Part shown: positions 1 to 8,026 of the stretch, in pieces
Layout of the letters: each line of letters starts with the position of its first letter
Numbering within the stretch: the first letter of the stretch is position 1
DNA from: JANPII01 sp031424915
Lineage (GTDB): Bacteria > Pseudomonadota > Alphaproteobacteria > Rickettsiales > Midichloriaceae
DNA: 11,080 bases
Direction: 5' to 3'
Assembly (NCBI GenBank): GCA_031424915.1
Contig: JANPII010000079.1
Coordinates: 1 to 11,080 of the forward strand
Position numbers and translations under genes: made by a program
Notes under the pieces: generated by a model
What the model was told of the DNA's origin: nothing
Seen by the model: the letters and a program-made list of their open reading frames with translations, nothing else
Database searches by the model: none

Positions 1-1518
1 GTACGTCTTAGCTACAGCTTAGACAATAAAGAGATACTTCAATATTTAAATACAAAGTGCCCAGTATCAGAAGGACAGCTATTATTTAAAATTTCAAAGT
101 TCCAAGAAGAGTTAATGGACGCGAAACATTACACCCCACTAATTTCGTCTAGGGAAGATCTGCTCGGTAAAAAACATGAGAGGGTTCGACATTTAGCAGA
201 CCAAATGCTGAACGATTTAAAACGTTTGAAGGAGCAAGAAATAGATATATCACAATTGCCTTATAGCCGAGGTTGGCCTATAGCTCACTCTATATATCAT
301 GCGGATATTACTATTGCAGAGGAAATCATTGGAAAATTTGCTGCAGAAGGGTTGGATATAGCGTTCGACCCAACAAAAATTGAGGCGCCATATTCATTTA
401 ATATGGGGAGTGGCAACTATTCATTCTTTCATTACTCAGGATTAACCCTCTTGGGGGGTGCTTTTAAGGGTTGGGATCTTGAGTTAGTGCGATTCGCCCT
501 TAATCACAATGCAAAAATCGAAGAAGAAGGTCCAAACAATTTTATATTTTTAATGTTAAATTCATCTTTAGATACACTACACAAGAATGATGAAGGATTT
601 TTAACTAAAATGTCTAAAATTTATGATATCCTGAAGTTAATAGTCACAACTAAGCCTGGCACACATTACAAATGCATTAACACTGCAACCGTATATGGCG
701 AGAAGCTTACAATTTTTGATTTACTATGCTGGGCAGGGGATATTCAACCTACCCATATTTTCCCTATTGAAGATAAGATAGCCATGCTCAATGTACTTTT
801 TAGCTTAGGACTAGAATTTGGGGAAAACTGTTTGCACCATACAGAGCAATCTTTAAGAAAAGCACTCATTGTACCAGAATTTGGCCTAAAAGTGGCAGAC
901 CTTCTAGAAAGCAAAGGGGTGATACTCAGCGATGAATCGAAAGCTTTAATTGCTAAAGCACGCGCTGACGCAACCCAACCAAAAGGTTTTTTAACCAAGC
1001 TGCAAGCCGCTTTTACCAAGCCTGGTGTGCCTTCATCCGAACCTCAGACCAACCCAAAGAGCCCTCAAACTAACACTGCTAAGGAGAAGGCTACTACAGA
1101 GCCTAAAATTGGTATTCCATTTATTGCTGGTACCACTCTGGGTGCAGGGGCAATAGGTGCAATACCAATGATCTTAGTATTTACCGATATAATAGATATA
1201 CATTTTATGAAGAGTATGACGGCAGGGTCCTTTACAGCGCTAGTAGGACTGGCTCTTACCTCTGCAGCCATAGGCGTATTAGCTGGCCAGCGCTACGGGG
1301 CAACAACGGGATTAGGTGCAAGTGTTGCTACAGCTGCACTCGGTTCGGGAGCTCTTATGGCAATAGAATATGGCCTACCTGCTGCCTTCACCAGCTTATC
1401 AGCAGCTGAGATGAATATCGCTATTGGCGCCACCTATGGAGCTGTGATTGTTCTAACTACTGCATTACTTGCAGGAATTATGCTAGTCACCGACCAGCGA
1501 GCCCATAAAGAAATTTAA
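1..1518 (+). CDS. Ankyrin-like repeat protein with multi-pass membrane C-terminus, 5' end outside window
   Basis: The frame is open from base 1 with no stop before the first ATG at 115, and that ATG lacks a well-spaced ribosome-binding site, so the window most likely holds only the 3' part (505 codons here). Numbering from ATG 115, residues 50-285 are mostly helical with degenerate ankyrin-like pairs. One example is the stretch 109-135, where S-G-L-T-L-L-G-G-A and D-L-E-L-V-R-F-A-L-N-H-N-A-K-I resemble a TPLHLAA...VVRLLLEHGADI repeat; weaker candidates lie at 198-235 and 245-272. A Pro/Ser/Thr/Lys-rich linker (302-330) leads to a Gly/Ala-rich hydrophobic end with about four membrane segments (333-359, 369-390, 396-419, 433-459) and a short charged tail ending H-K-E-I. 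No enzyme motif is visible. An ankyrin-like, membrane-tethered protein in a probable intracellular bacterium fits a host-interaction or surface role, but this is inference. The reading frame is secure; the family call is weak. Confidence 0.85.
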   Translation, partial: VRLSYSLDNKEILQYLNTKCPVSEGQLLFKISKFQEELMDAKHYTPLISSREDLLGKKHERVRHLADQMLNDLKRLKEQEIDISQLPYSRGWPIAHSIYHADITIAEEIIGKFAAEGLDIAFDPTKIEAPYSFNMGSGNYSFFHYSGLTLLGGAFKGWDLELVRFALNHNAKIEEEGPNNFIFLMLNSSLDTLHKNDEGFLTKMSKIYDILKLIVTTKPGTHYKCINTATVYGEKLTIFDLLCWAGDIQPTHIFPIEDKIAMLNVLFSLGLEFGENCLHHTEQSLRKALIVPEFGLKVADLLESKGVILSDESKALIAKARADATQPKGFLTKLQAAFTKPGVPSSEPQTNPKSPQTNTAKEKATTEPKIGIPFIAGTTLGAGAIGAIPMILVFTDIIDIHFMKSMTAGSFTALVGLALTSAAIGVLAGQRYGATTGLGASVATAALGSGALMAIEYGLPAAFTSLSAAEMNIAIGATYGAVIVLTTALLAGIMLVTDQRAHKEI

Positions 1519-1576
1519 GCTTCGAACTCTTGCCCTTACTTAAGGCATGATATATGGTGTGCATAAAGTATTACTT

Positions 1577-1581
1577 GGAGG
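1577..1581 (+). promoter_or_regulatory. Ribosome-binding site deciding the kdsB start
   Basis: GGAGG lies 4 nt before ATG 1586. It favours that start over the in-frame ATG at 1547, which would add 13 residues not expected in KdsB. Confidence 0.8.
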
Positions 1582-1585
1582 CCAC

Positions 1586-2293
1586 ATGTCAGACATTATT
1601 ACCGTAATTCCTGCCCGTCTGGGAGCCACCCGCCTACCAAATAAGCCGCTGGCTGATATTGCCGGTATACCCATGGTGATACGCGTGGCACAACAAGCCG
1701 CACAAGTGGGGGAAGTTCTAATCGCTTGCGCAGAAGAGGAAATAGCAAAGGTAGCCCGTGCTTATGGATTTAATGCAATAATTACCGACCCTGCACTGCC
1801 CTCTGGTACAGACCGCGTATATGCGGCAGTAAGGGCTACTGGCCGCAATTATAGTTATATTGTAAATGTTCAAGGCGACCTACCCTTTATAGCTCCAAGT
1901 ACTATTGCAGCAGTAGCAGAATGTATAAAACGCGGCGGTTGTGATGTAGCAACAGCAGCTGCACTAATTACCGAGGAGTCACAGATTGATGACCCTAATG
2001 TAGTAAAAGTAGTATTAGCCGCAAGTGGCCAAGCTTTATATTTTAGTCGCGCACGTGCTCCATATGGAAATGGAGCTTACTACCATCACGTAGGACTATA
2101 TGCCTATACTGCAGCTGCATTAGAAAAGTTTGTCAGCTTGCCGCCAAGCCCATTAGAGCAACGTGAACGGCTGGAGCAGCTTAGAGTGATGGAAAGTGGC
2201 GGTAAAATAAAAGTAGAGTTGGTACATGATATCCCAATAAGCGTGGATACACCTCAAGATCTGGAACGTGCTCGGCAAGCAGCAGTGAGTTAG
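1586..2293 (+). CDS. kdsB: 3-deoxy-manno-octulosonate cytidylyltransferase (CMP-Kdo synthetase)
   Basis: KdsB activates the LPS core sugar Kdo with CTP, giving CMP-Kdo and pyrophosphate in the cytosol; a Kdo transferase then adds Kdo to lipid A. From ATG 1586 the protein has 235 residues, close to the roughly 245-250 usual for the family. Visible motifs are the N-terminal nucleotide-binding loop I-P-A-R-L-G-A-T-R-L-P-N-K-P-L (8-22), S-G-T-D-R (73-77), N-V-Q-G-D-L-P-F-I (94-102) with the metal-binding Asp98, H-V-G-L-Y-A-Y (168-174), the L-E-Q-L-R segment (196-200), and V-D-T-P-x-D-L-E-R (220-228) with the second metal-binding Asp221. The usual E after Q-G-D is L here. It lies 67 bp after the membrane-protein gene on the same strand, and no strong promoter is seen between them. 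Having this gene implies that the cell makes Kdo-containing LPS, unlike Anaplasma, Ehrlichia and Wolbachia. Confidence 0.97.
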   Translation: MSDIITVIPARLGATRLPNKPLADIAGIPMVIRVAQQAAQVGEVLIACAEEEIAKVARAYGFNAIITDPALPSGTDRVYAAVRATGRNYSYIVNVQGDLPFIAPSTIAAVAECIKRGGCDVATAAALITEESQIDDPNVVKVVLAASGQALYFSRARAPYGNGAYYHHVGLYAYTAAALEKFVSLPPSPLEQRERLEQLRVMESGGKIKVELVHDIPISVDTPQDLERARQAAVS

Positions 2294-2322
2294 GCTACTT
2301 TATGTCATTTAGTATAACTCAC
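2285..2322. terminator. Stem-loop at the kdsB 3' end, possible terminator
   Basis: GTGAGTTA (2285-2292, overlapping the kdsB stop) pairs perfectly with TAACTCAC (2315-2322). Inside, TACT (2296-2299) pairs with AGTA (2311-2314) across a 3-nt bulge, leaving an 11-nt loop. It sits between convergent genes, the right place for a bidirectional terminator. Neither side has a good T-run, so intrinsic termination is uncertain. Confidence 0.35.
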
Positions 2323-2363
2323 GACTTTGCTTAGAAACGCCAGGCTTCTTTAGAGGGACTTAT

Positions 2364-2963
2364 TTATATCCTTACAGCCCCTGGTTCCTGAGGATTGTCC
2401 TTAGACTTCTCAAACTGCTTCATGTACTCATTAGCTTTGAAATTAATATCCAAAGTTTTCTCTAATTCCTGTATTGATGTTGGAGTGTAAACATAGCTAA
2501 GGAAATGTTCTTTTAAATATGACATATTATCATATGTTGTCATGTAATCATCTAAGCCTAGTGCAGAATGTAGAATGTTATACATATTAACAAAATCTCT
2601 TCCTGCTAATTCCTTTTTTGGGATTTCCGTGCCTTTCATTTCTAAGAAATCTTGAATTTTTTTTGAGGTTTCACCTGTGGCGTGATGAAAAAATAGAGCA
2701 TAAGTTAAAGGACTATAATTTTTATAATTTTTAACAGCCAATACATTTCTGCGAGGATAGGCAAATAAGATTTTTTTCACCAGTTCTGTTTTTTTCTCCC
2801 TAACTGCCTGCATCAATGCTAGACCTAAAATATCTTCATCTGTTAAAGAAGTAGCAGTTGCTTTCGTGGCATACTCCTTTATGAAACTTGCGGCCTTGCC
2901 TTTTTCTAAGGCATCCTGAAATTTCAAAAAGTCGGGCTTGTCCATAATTTGGGTTGCTTTCAT
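2364..2963 (-). CDS. Unknown 199-residue protein with degenerate ankyrin-like helices
   Basis: I do not recognise this protein. The start at 2963 is chosen because TGGAGG stands 5 nt before that ATG; a TTG four codons earlier falls within the ribosome-binding site. The 199 residues have no signal peptide or membrane segment and look like a cytosolic or secreted helical protein. Residues 45-69 and 83-114 resemble two ankyrin-type helix pairs: A-L-M-Q-A-V-R-E-K-K-T-E-L-V-K-K-I-L, then N-Y-S-P-L-T-Y-A-L followed by I-Q-D-F-L-E-M-K-G. The C-terminal end is charged and Lys-rich. The gene lies 39 bp downstream of hemB on the same strand, so it may be read from the mutS-hemB transcript, although nothing links it to haem. 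It ends convergent to kdsB, 70 bp away. Base use is more AT-rich than hemB or mutS, as expected for a lineage-specific gene. Confidence 0.8.
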   Translation of the reverse strand: MKATQIMDKPDFLKFQDALEKGKAASFIKEYATKATATSLTDEDILGLALMQAVREKKTELVKKILFAYPRRNVLAVKNYKNYSPLTYALFFHHATGETSKKIQDFLEMKGTEIPKKELAGRDFVNMYNILHSALGLDDYMTTYDNMSYLKEHFLSYVYTPTSIQELEKTLDINFKANEYMKQFEKSKDNPQEPGAVRI

Positions 2964-2968
2964 AATAA

Positions 2969-2974
2969 CCTCCA
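2969..2974 (-). promoter_or_regulatory. Ribosome-binding site for the 199-residue protein
   Basis: TGGAGG on the minus strand, 5 nt before ATG 2963. It sets the start and argues that the gene is translated. Confidence 0.75.
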
Positions 2975-3002
2975 AATAATTAATTGATATCAGTACACTG
3001 TC

Positions 3003-3995
3003 CTACCCCAAATACCGGGCCATCTCTAATGCGCCATAAGTTATAATAGCACGAGCGCCAGCTCGTTTCATTCCTACCAACAGCTCCATCATCGCTTCTT
3101 CGTATGAGTCTATCAACCCATGTTGTGCGGCCATTTTGATTATGGCGTATTCTCCGCTAATCTGATATGGAATAACCGGCAGAGCGCAGCGCTGACTAAC
3201 CCTGCTTAGCACGTCTAGATATGGTGTACCTGGCTTTACTACGATCATATCCGCACCTTCTGCTATACTCATATCAACCGCAAGTAGTGCCTCTTCAACA
3301 TTGGCATAGTCCATTTGGTAAGTCTTTTTATCAGCCTTACCAAGGTTGCTTTTGGAACCAACAGCATCACGAAATGGGCCATAAAACTGCGAAGCATACT
3401 TAGCAGCATAAGACATGATCTGCGTCGTATATAACCCTTCTGCTTCTAATACGCGGCGTATAGCCCCAATACGCCCATCCATCATGTCTGAAGGGGCTAC
3501 TACATCGCAGCCTGCCTGGGCCAACGCTAAAGCCTGCTTACATAGAATTTCAACGGTGCGGTCATTATCAACATAACCCTTGGCATCTGTCACTCCGTCA
3601 TGGCCATGAGTAGTATAGGGATCTAATGCTACATCTGCCATAATTCCTAGCTCAGGTACGGCATCCTTGATCCTGCTAATTGCTTCACATATGCAGGAAT
3701 CGGGGTTATAAGCTTCCTTGCCATCCTCGCTTTTAAGTGCGGGATCTACCGAGGGAAAAAGGATGATTGCCTGTATTCCCGCATTATAAGCCTTTTTGGC
3801 TTTTGCTACTACTGAAGGTATGCTCAGACGTTGTACACCTGGCATAATAGGGATATCTAAATCGTTTGGTTGGCGATGTATAAATAGAGGATATATTAAA
3901 TCGTGTACTGATAATACATTCTCTGCAACCAGATGAAGGGCCCATGGGCTTTTACGGTTACGGCGCATTCTAGTTAAAGGAAATTGAGGAGTCAT
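3003..3995 (-). CDS. hemB: Delta-aminolevulinic acid dehydratase (porphobilinogen synthase), Mg-type
   Basis: HemB joins two 5-aminolevulinate molecules into porphobilinogen, the second committed step of haem synthesis, in the cytosol as an octamer. The 330 residues match the usual family length. The two active-site lysines are visible: K199 in M-S-Y-A-A-K-Y-A-S, and the Schiff-base K254 in V-V-K-P-G-T-P-Y-L-D. The metal loop reads D-V-A-L-D-P-Y-T-T-H-G-H-D-G (121-134): Ala and Asp replace the cysteines of zinc enzymes, so this is the Mg/K-dependent alphaproteobacterial type. R-x-R-R-N near the N-terminus and Y-Q-I-S-G-E-Y (277-283) are also typical. Its ATG overlaps the mutS stop as ATGA, so translation is probably coupled to mutS; an AAGGA lies about 9 nt upstream inside mutS. 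The gene is complete and shows nothing broken. Confidence 0.98.
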   Translation of the reverse strand: MTPQFPLTRMRRNRKSPWALHLVAENVLSVHDLIYPLFIHRQPNDLDIPIMPGVQRLSIPSVVAKAKKAYNAGIQAIILFPSVDPALKSEDGKEAYNPDSCICEAISRIKDAVPELGIMADVALDPYTTHGHDGVTDAKGYVDNDRTVEILCKQALALAQAGCDVVAPSDMMDGRIGAIRRVLEAEGLYTTQIMSYAAKYASQFYGPFRDAVGSKSNLGKADKKTYQMDYANVEEALLAVDMSIAEGADMIVVKPGTPYLDVLSRVSQRCALPVIPYQISGEYAIIKMAAQHGLIDSYEEAMMELLVGMKRAGARAIITYGALEMARYLG

Positions 3996-6622
3996 GATAT
4001 CATATCCTTAAGTTGATATATTAAATCTAATGCGGTACGAGGCGTAAGCTGTTCGGGCTCTACTTCTTGCAACATACTAATAACTTGTTGGTTATCATTA
4101 TTGGCAAGTATGTTGTTTGTCAAGCTTTCCGCGGGGACAGGAGTTACCGCTACTTGTACTGCGCCCTGTTCTAAATCCGCCAGAATGGTTTTTGCCCTCT
4201 CTAACACGTTCTGAGGAATGCCAGCTAATCCTGCCACATGTATGCCATAAGAGCGAGCAGCCTTGCCTGCTATGATAGCATGTAAAAATACAACTTCCCC
4301 ATTCCACTCCTGTACTGACATAGTATAACAAGCTACCAACGGTAGGTGTCCTTCCAATGCAGTTAACTCATGGTAGTGGGTGGCAAACAAGGTGCGGCAC
4401 CCAAGATTTTGCTGTATACTTTCTATTACTGCCCAAGCAATTGCCAAACCGTCATAAGTTGCAGTTCCTCGTCCTATTTCATCTAATATTATAAAGCTGC
4501 GGGGTGTTGCATTATTGAGGATGGCAGCTGTTTCTACCATCTCGACCATAAAGGTGGATTGGCCCCGAGATATGTCATCACCTGCGCCTACCCTACTAAA
4601 TAGTTTATCAACAATACCGATGCGTGCACTTGTTGCTGGCACAAAACTACCGAGCTGAGCCATCACGACAATCAAAGCATTTTGCCGCAGGAAGGTACTT
4701 TTCCCCGCCATATTTGGCCCTGTAATCAGCCAAATATTTTGCATGTCATTCAAAGTACAGGCATTGCCAATGAATTCTTCTTTTATCTTATGTTCCACCA
4801 CTGGATGGCGCCCGCCTACTACCTCAAAATGGCGCGAGTCATCTATAATAGGGCGTACGTATTGGTATTCTACAGCAATATGTGCTAATGCTGTCGACAT
4901 ATCAAGACAAGCGATACTTTGAGCTAATATGCTAAGCAGCTCTGCCCCTGATGCCACTGCTATACATAATTCCTGAAATATAGTCTTTTCCAACTCTATC
5001 CCTTGAGTAGAGCTATGCAAAAGGCTTTGTTCGATTTGCACCAGCTCTTGGGTAACATAGCGCACTGCATTGCCTAGAGTTTGTTTATGTACAAACTTCT
5101 CATGTATGACTTTCTTGGCCTGTACTGTGGTTACTTCTACATAATAACCTATTACATTGTTACGGGCGATCTTTAGGCCAATAATATCCGTATCAGCTCG
5201 ATATTGTGACTGTAGCGCAAGTATCTTATCTTGAGCAGTTCCTTGAGCATTACGCAATAAATCAAGCTGAGGACTAAAACCAGGGCGTATAAATCCGCCG
5301 TCACGTACATGCCAACCAATCTCATCTTGTAATGCCAACACTAACGTTTCACGTAAATCCCCAAGCACTCCAAGCTGTGGTAGTATTTGGTGTAGCTCAG
5401 CCGATAGTTGTGTCTGATAAGCATAGAGCTTGTCAGCTATTGCTACTGCGGTGGTGAGGCCGTCTCGAATTATGCCTAAGTCGCGTGGCCCACCACGGCC
5501 TGCAAATACTCGTGACAACGCCCGTTCTATATCAGGAAAGCTTCGTAGGATATCTCTTAACTGGGATCGACAATCACTGTTGTGAACTAAGCTTTCAACA
5601 TTATCTAAGCGGCGTCCAATAGCACTAACATCCCGCAGTGGCGCCATTAAGCAAGAGGCCAACAAACGACTGCCGGTTGCAGTAACGGTTGCATCTAATA
5701 TGCTGCGCAGTGAGTTTTGACGGCTACCGCTACTGTCATGATCAAGCTCTAAATTACGCCTGGTGGCTGCTGAAATAAGCATAAAGTTATGACTATTTAG
5801 CTTCTTAGGTTTAGCTAAGCGTGGCAGCTGCGCTTTTTGCGTATATTCCAAATATTCCAATAGCGCTCCAGCTGCACTAACCTCTAGATTGCTAAAGCTG
5901 CCCAAGCCTTGTAAATTAAGTACCTTAAAGAAGCTCTTAAGACGCTGCTCTGCGCGCGCTGTTTCAAATGCTTGATTTGCATATATTGTTAGTGCACTGC
6001 GATACTGGCGTGCAGCATTGTTTATTTCAGGATTTTGTATGGCTTTTTGGGAGATAATGACCTCACGCGGCTCAAGCCTGGCAAAGTCGAACGGCAAAGC
6101 AAGAATACTGCTTGGAGCTACTGCAAACTGGCCTGTGGAGATATCCACCCATGCTATTGCCATTTTAATTTCAGCGCCCTCGCCTTGTATGGCGACTGCG
6201 CATAGGTAATTATTACTACGTGCATCCAGTAGATTGTCTTCTAAGATAGTACCGGGGGTGATAATTCGGGTTACCTCTCGACGCACTACTGCTTGGCTAC
6301 CGCGTTTGCGCGCTGCCTCTGGGGTTTCCATCTGCTCGCAAATGGCAACTTTATAGCCAGCAGCAATTAATTTAGCAAGGTACACATCACTAGCATGTGC
6401 TGGCACCCCACACATAGCAATATCCTCATTATTGAGCTTGCCACGCTTTGTTAGGGCAATATCTAAGACCTGTGCTGCGACTTTGGCATCTTCTAAGAAC
6501 AGCTCATAAAAATCCCCCATACGATAGAATAATAAATGCTCATTATAAGCTTGCTTGATGCTAAGGTATTGCTGCATCATTGGGGTAGCCACTACTGGTC
6601 CCAGAGTCTCAAACAGATCCAT
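3992..6622 (-). CDS. mutS: DNA mismatch repair ATPase MutS
   Basis: MutS binds mismatches and small loops in DNA and, with MutL, starts strand-directed repair. The 876 residues are full length for MutS1. Domain I begins with P-M-M-Q-Q-Y-L and the mismatch-wedge motif G-D-F-Y-E, with F38 and E40 as the intercalating Phe and contacting Glu. The connector, lever and clamp domains fill about 130-600. The ATPase has Walker A G-P-N-M-A-G-K-S-T (635-643), Walker B I-I-L-D-E (711-715), the D-E-I-G-R-G-T-A-T-Y-D-G signature (714-725) and T-H-Y-H-E-L (748-753). The C-terminal helix with T-A-L-D-L-I-Y-Q-L-K (863-872) is the dimer/tetramer-type end. A promoter sits 27-54 nt upstream, and AGGGAG lies about 8 nt before the ATG. 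hemB follows with a 4-nt overlap. All key residues are present, so the gene should be functional. Confidence 0.99.
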   Translation of the reverse strand: MDLFETLGPVVATPMMQQYLSIKQAYNEHLLFYRMGDFYELFLEDAKVAAQVLDIALTKRGKLNNEDIAMCGVPAHASDVYLAKLIAAGYKVAICEQMETPEAARKRGSQAVVRREVTRIITPGTILEDNLLDARSNNYLCAVAIQGEGAEIKMAIAWVDISTGQFAVAPSSILALPFDFARLEPREVIISQKAIQNPEINNAARQYRSALTIYANQAFETARAEQRLKSFFKVLNLQGLGSFSNLEVSAAGALLEYLEYTQKAQLPRLAKPKKLNSHNFMLISAATRRNLELDHDSSGSRQNSLRSILDATVTATGSRLLASCLMAPLRDVSAIGRRLDNVESLVHNSDCRSQLRDILRSFPDIERALSRVFAGRGGPRDLGIIRDGLTTAVAIADKLYAYQTQLSAELHQILPQLGVLGDLRETLVLALQDEIGWHVRDGGFIRPGFSPQLDLLRNAQGTAQDKILALQSQYRADTDIIGLKIARNNVIGYYVEVTTVQAKKVIHEKFVHKQTLGNAVRYVTQELVQIEQSLLHSSTQGIELEKTIFQELCIAVASGAELLSILAQSIACLDMSTALAHIAVEYQYVRPIIDDSRHFEVVGGRHPVVEHKIKEEFIGNACTLNDMQNIWLITGPNMAGKSTFLRQNALIVVMAQLGSFVPATSARIGIVDKLFSRVGAGDDISRGQSTFMVEMVETAAILNNATPRSFIILDEIGRGTATYDGLAIAWAVIESIQQNLGCRTLFATHYHELTALEGHLPLVACYTMSVQEWNGEVVFLHAIIAGKAARSYGIHVAGLAGIPQNVLERAKTILADLEQGAVQVAVTPVPAESLTNNILANNDNQQVISMLQEVEPEQLTPRTALDLIYQLKDMIS

Positions 6623-6648
6623 CCCTAATACTCCCTATTTTAAGTTGT

Positions 6649-6676
6649 ATTATACCTTAGTTAGTTAGGGGAACAA
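6649..6676 (-). promoter_or_regulatory. Promoter of mutS-hemB
   Basis: On the minus strand, TTGTTC (6676-6671) is separated by 16 bp from a perfect TATAAT (6654-6649). The predicted transcript start is near 6642, about 20 nt before the mutS ATG. Confidence 0.6.
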
Positions 6677-6797
6677 GTTATGATTGAGATAAGGTTTATG
6701 TAATACAACAGAACGTCGAACTTCAGGCATTATAAGTTTGTGAGATTATATTATTAATAATTCTATCTTTTATCGGCAAGACATATTTTTTCATGAA

Positions 6798-6826
6798 TTG
6801 TATAATGAGAGCCAATGTGATATAAT
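6798..6826 (+). promoter_or_regulatory. Strong extended -10 promoter for the 386-residue protein
   Basis: TTGTAT (6798-6803), a 17-bp spacer, then TGA-TATAAT (TATAAT 6821-6826), which forms an extended -10. The predicted start is near 6833, which puts the GTG at 6832 outside the message and supports ATG 6856. The mutS promoter is divergent, about 120 bp away. In the remaining 6677-6797 stretch nothing recognisable is seen. Confidence 0.7.
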
Positions 6827-6845
6827 GGCATGTGAATAATGAACG

Positions 6846-6850
6846 AAGGA
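6846..6850 (+). promoter_or_regulatory. Ribosome-binding site deciding the start at 6856
   Basis: AAGGA followed by five T residues and ATG 6856. The upstream in-frame GTG at 6832 has no comparable site. Confidence 0.75.
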
Positions 6851-6855
6851 TTTTT

Positions 6856-8016
6856 ATGAAGATACGGGTGTATTTGGAAGAAAAAGTATTAAAGGAATAT
6901 GACGTTAGTACCTACAGCATCACACAGCGTCAAATTATGGATGACTTGTATGATACAGCAGGCCTCAATCCACTAACATATCCAGTTTTATGCACTAAAA
7001 AAGAAGGCCAATTAAGTGCGCTAACAATAGACTATGATATGCCTCTTGGACTAGGTTTAGAACTATTTTTGGGTGACTATAGCTCTCAGAACTTGCGGTG
7101 CTATTGGCAGTCGGATAATTTCCCCCTAAGTTTTACTCCTGCTCACATAATATCTAAGTACCCAGAGTTAGCAAATGCAGTATGTTATAGTGGTGCCGTT
7201 AATATTTTCGCCCCAGAAAATAGGAATAAAACCCTTTGGCAGTTAGGTATACCCCCCGACTTAGACATCACTTATTTAGTAAGTATATCTAACCCCCTGG
7301 CAAGCGCCCCTCCATTAGACGAGGAATCTACAGATCAAGAAGACGAAAGAATCACTATATACGTACATTCCGATAATAATCTCCCTAGCCCAGAGGAAAT
7401 ACTTAAGACAAAAACAGTAGGTGAATTTATATTAGAGCGGAGCGGAAGTCCGAGTATAGATGAATGGAAGCAACTAGGGATGCAATATTATTATGATGCA
7501 CCATATTGGTATTGGAGTGTGAATGGTAATAAGGAGGGTACGAAAGAGACTGAGTTAGTGACCCAAGAGAACTGGAACCGCACTTTCGCAGATATTTTTC
7601 CAGGTCAAAGGGAAATATGTATAAGCTTGATCGTGGCTCAAGATAGAAGCGCTGATGAAATATATGAGGGTGCAGTTAACAAGAGCTCTGATAATTACAA
7701 TGAACATATGTTTACTGGCTCGCTAGGGACAGCTTGGTCTACTACAACCAAATATGTTGCAGGGGGTGCAGCTGCGGGATTTGCTGTAGCAATTGTAGCA
7801 GAAGGGACCATTGGCATCTTGGTTGCTTGTGAAGAGCAATATACCATAGCTGCTATCATTAGCCCCTTAGCACAAGTGGATATGTGCATGCCATATGTTA
7901 GTGCGGCATTGGGTATAGTGGTGCTTACTGCGCTAGGTGCCTTAATTGGCTGGGCTATTGCTCCAGAAATGCCAAAAAATGCTCAGCACTACCAAGAGAT
8001 AACTAGCAATAGGTAA
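6856..8016 (+). CDS. Unknown membrane-anchored protein with repeated beta-grasp-like modules
   Basis: I do not recognise the family. From ATG 6856 the protein has 386 residues. The first 260 look like three related modules (about 1-74, 80-144 and 164-260). Each opens with a short strand (I-R-V-Y-L, L-R-C-Y-W, I-T-I-Y-V) and closes with a segment like L-W-Q-L-G-I-P-P-D-L-D-I-T-Y-L-V-S-I (127-144) or F-A-D-I-F-P-G-Q-R-E-I-C-I-S-L-I-V (244-260). This outline resembles ubiquitin-like beta-grasp folds. Modules 2 and 3 also share Y-x-x-S-D-N (83-88 and 169-174). An acidic linker lies at 154-164. The C-terminus has two clear Gly/Ala-rich membrane segments (300-324 and 347-369) and a weaker one at 329-345, ending in K-N-A-Q-H-Y-Q-E-I-T-S-N-R. 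No signal peptide or catalytic motif is visible. It has its own strong promoter, so it is a single-gene unit. A tail-anchored surface or host-facing role is possible but inferred. Confidence 0.85.
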   Translation: MKIRVYLEEKVLKEYDVSTYSITQRQIMDDLYDTAGLNPLTYPVLCTKKEGQLSALTIDYDMPLGLGLELFLGDYSSQNLRCYWQSDNFPLSFTPAHIISKYPELANAVCYSGAVNIFAPENRNKTLWQLGIPPDLDITYLVSISNPLASAPPLDEESTDQEDERITIYVHSDNNLPSPEEILKTKTVGEFILERSGSPSIDEWKQLGMQYYYDAPYWYWSVNGNKEGTKETELVTQENWNRTFADIFPGQREICISLIVAQDRSADEIYEGAVNKSSDNYNEHMFTGSLGTAWSTTTKYVAGGAAAGFAVAIVAEGTIGILVACEEQYTIAAIISPLAQVDMCMPYVSAALGIVVLTALGALIGWAIAPEMPKNAQHYQEITSNR

Positions 8017-8026
8017 ATAATTCACT

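Noticed and set aside
1530..1558. Possible kdsB promoter TTGCCC with TATGGT
   Set aside because: The -10 match is poor and read-through from the upstream gene is equally likely.
4098..4331. Second minus-strand frame within mutS
   Set aside because: It lies wholly inside the conserved mutS ATPase region and its composition is that of an out-of-frame translation.
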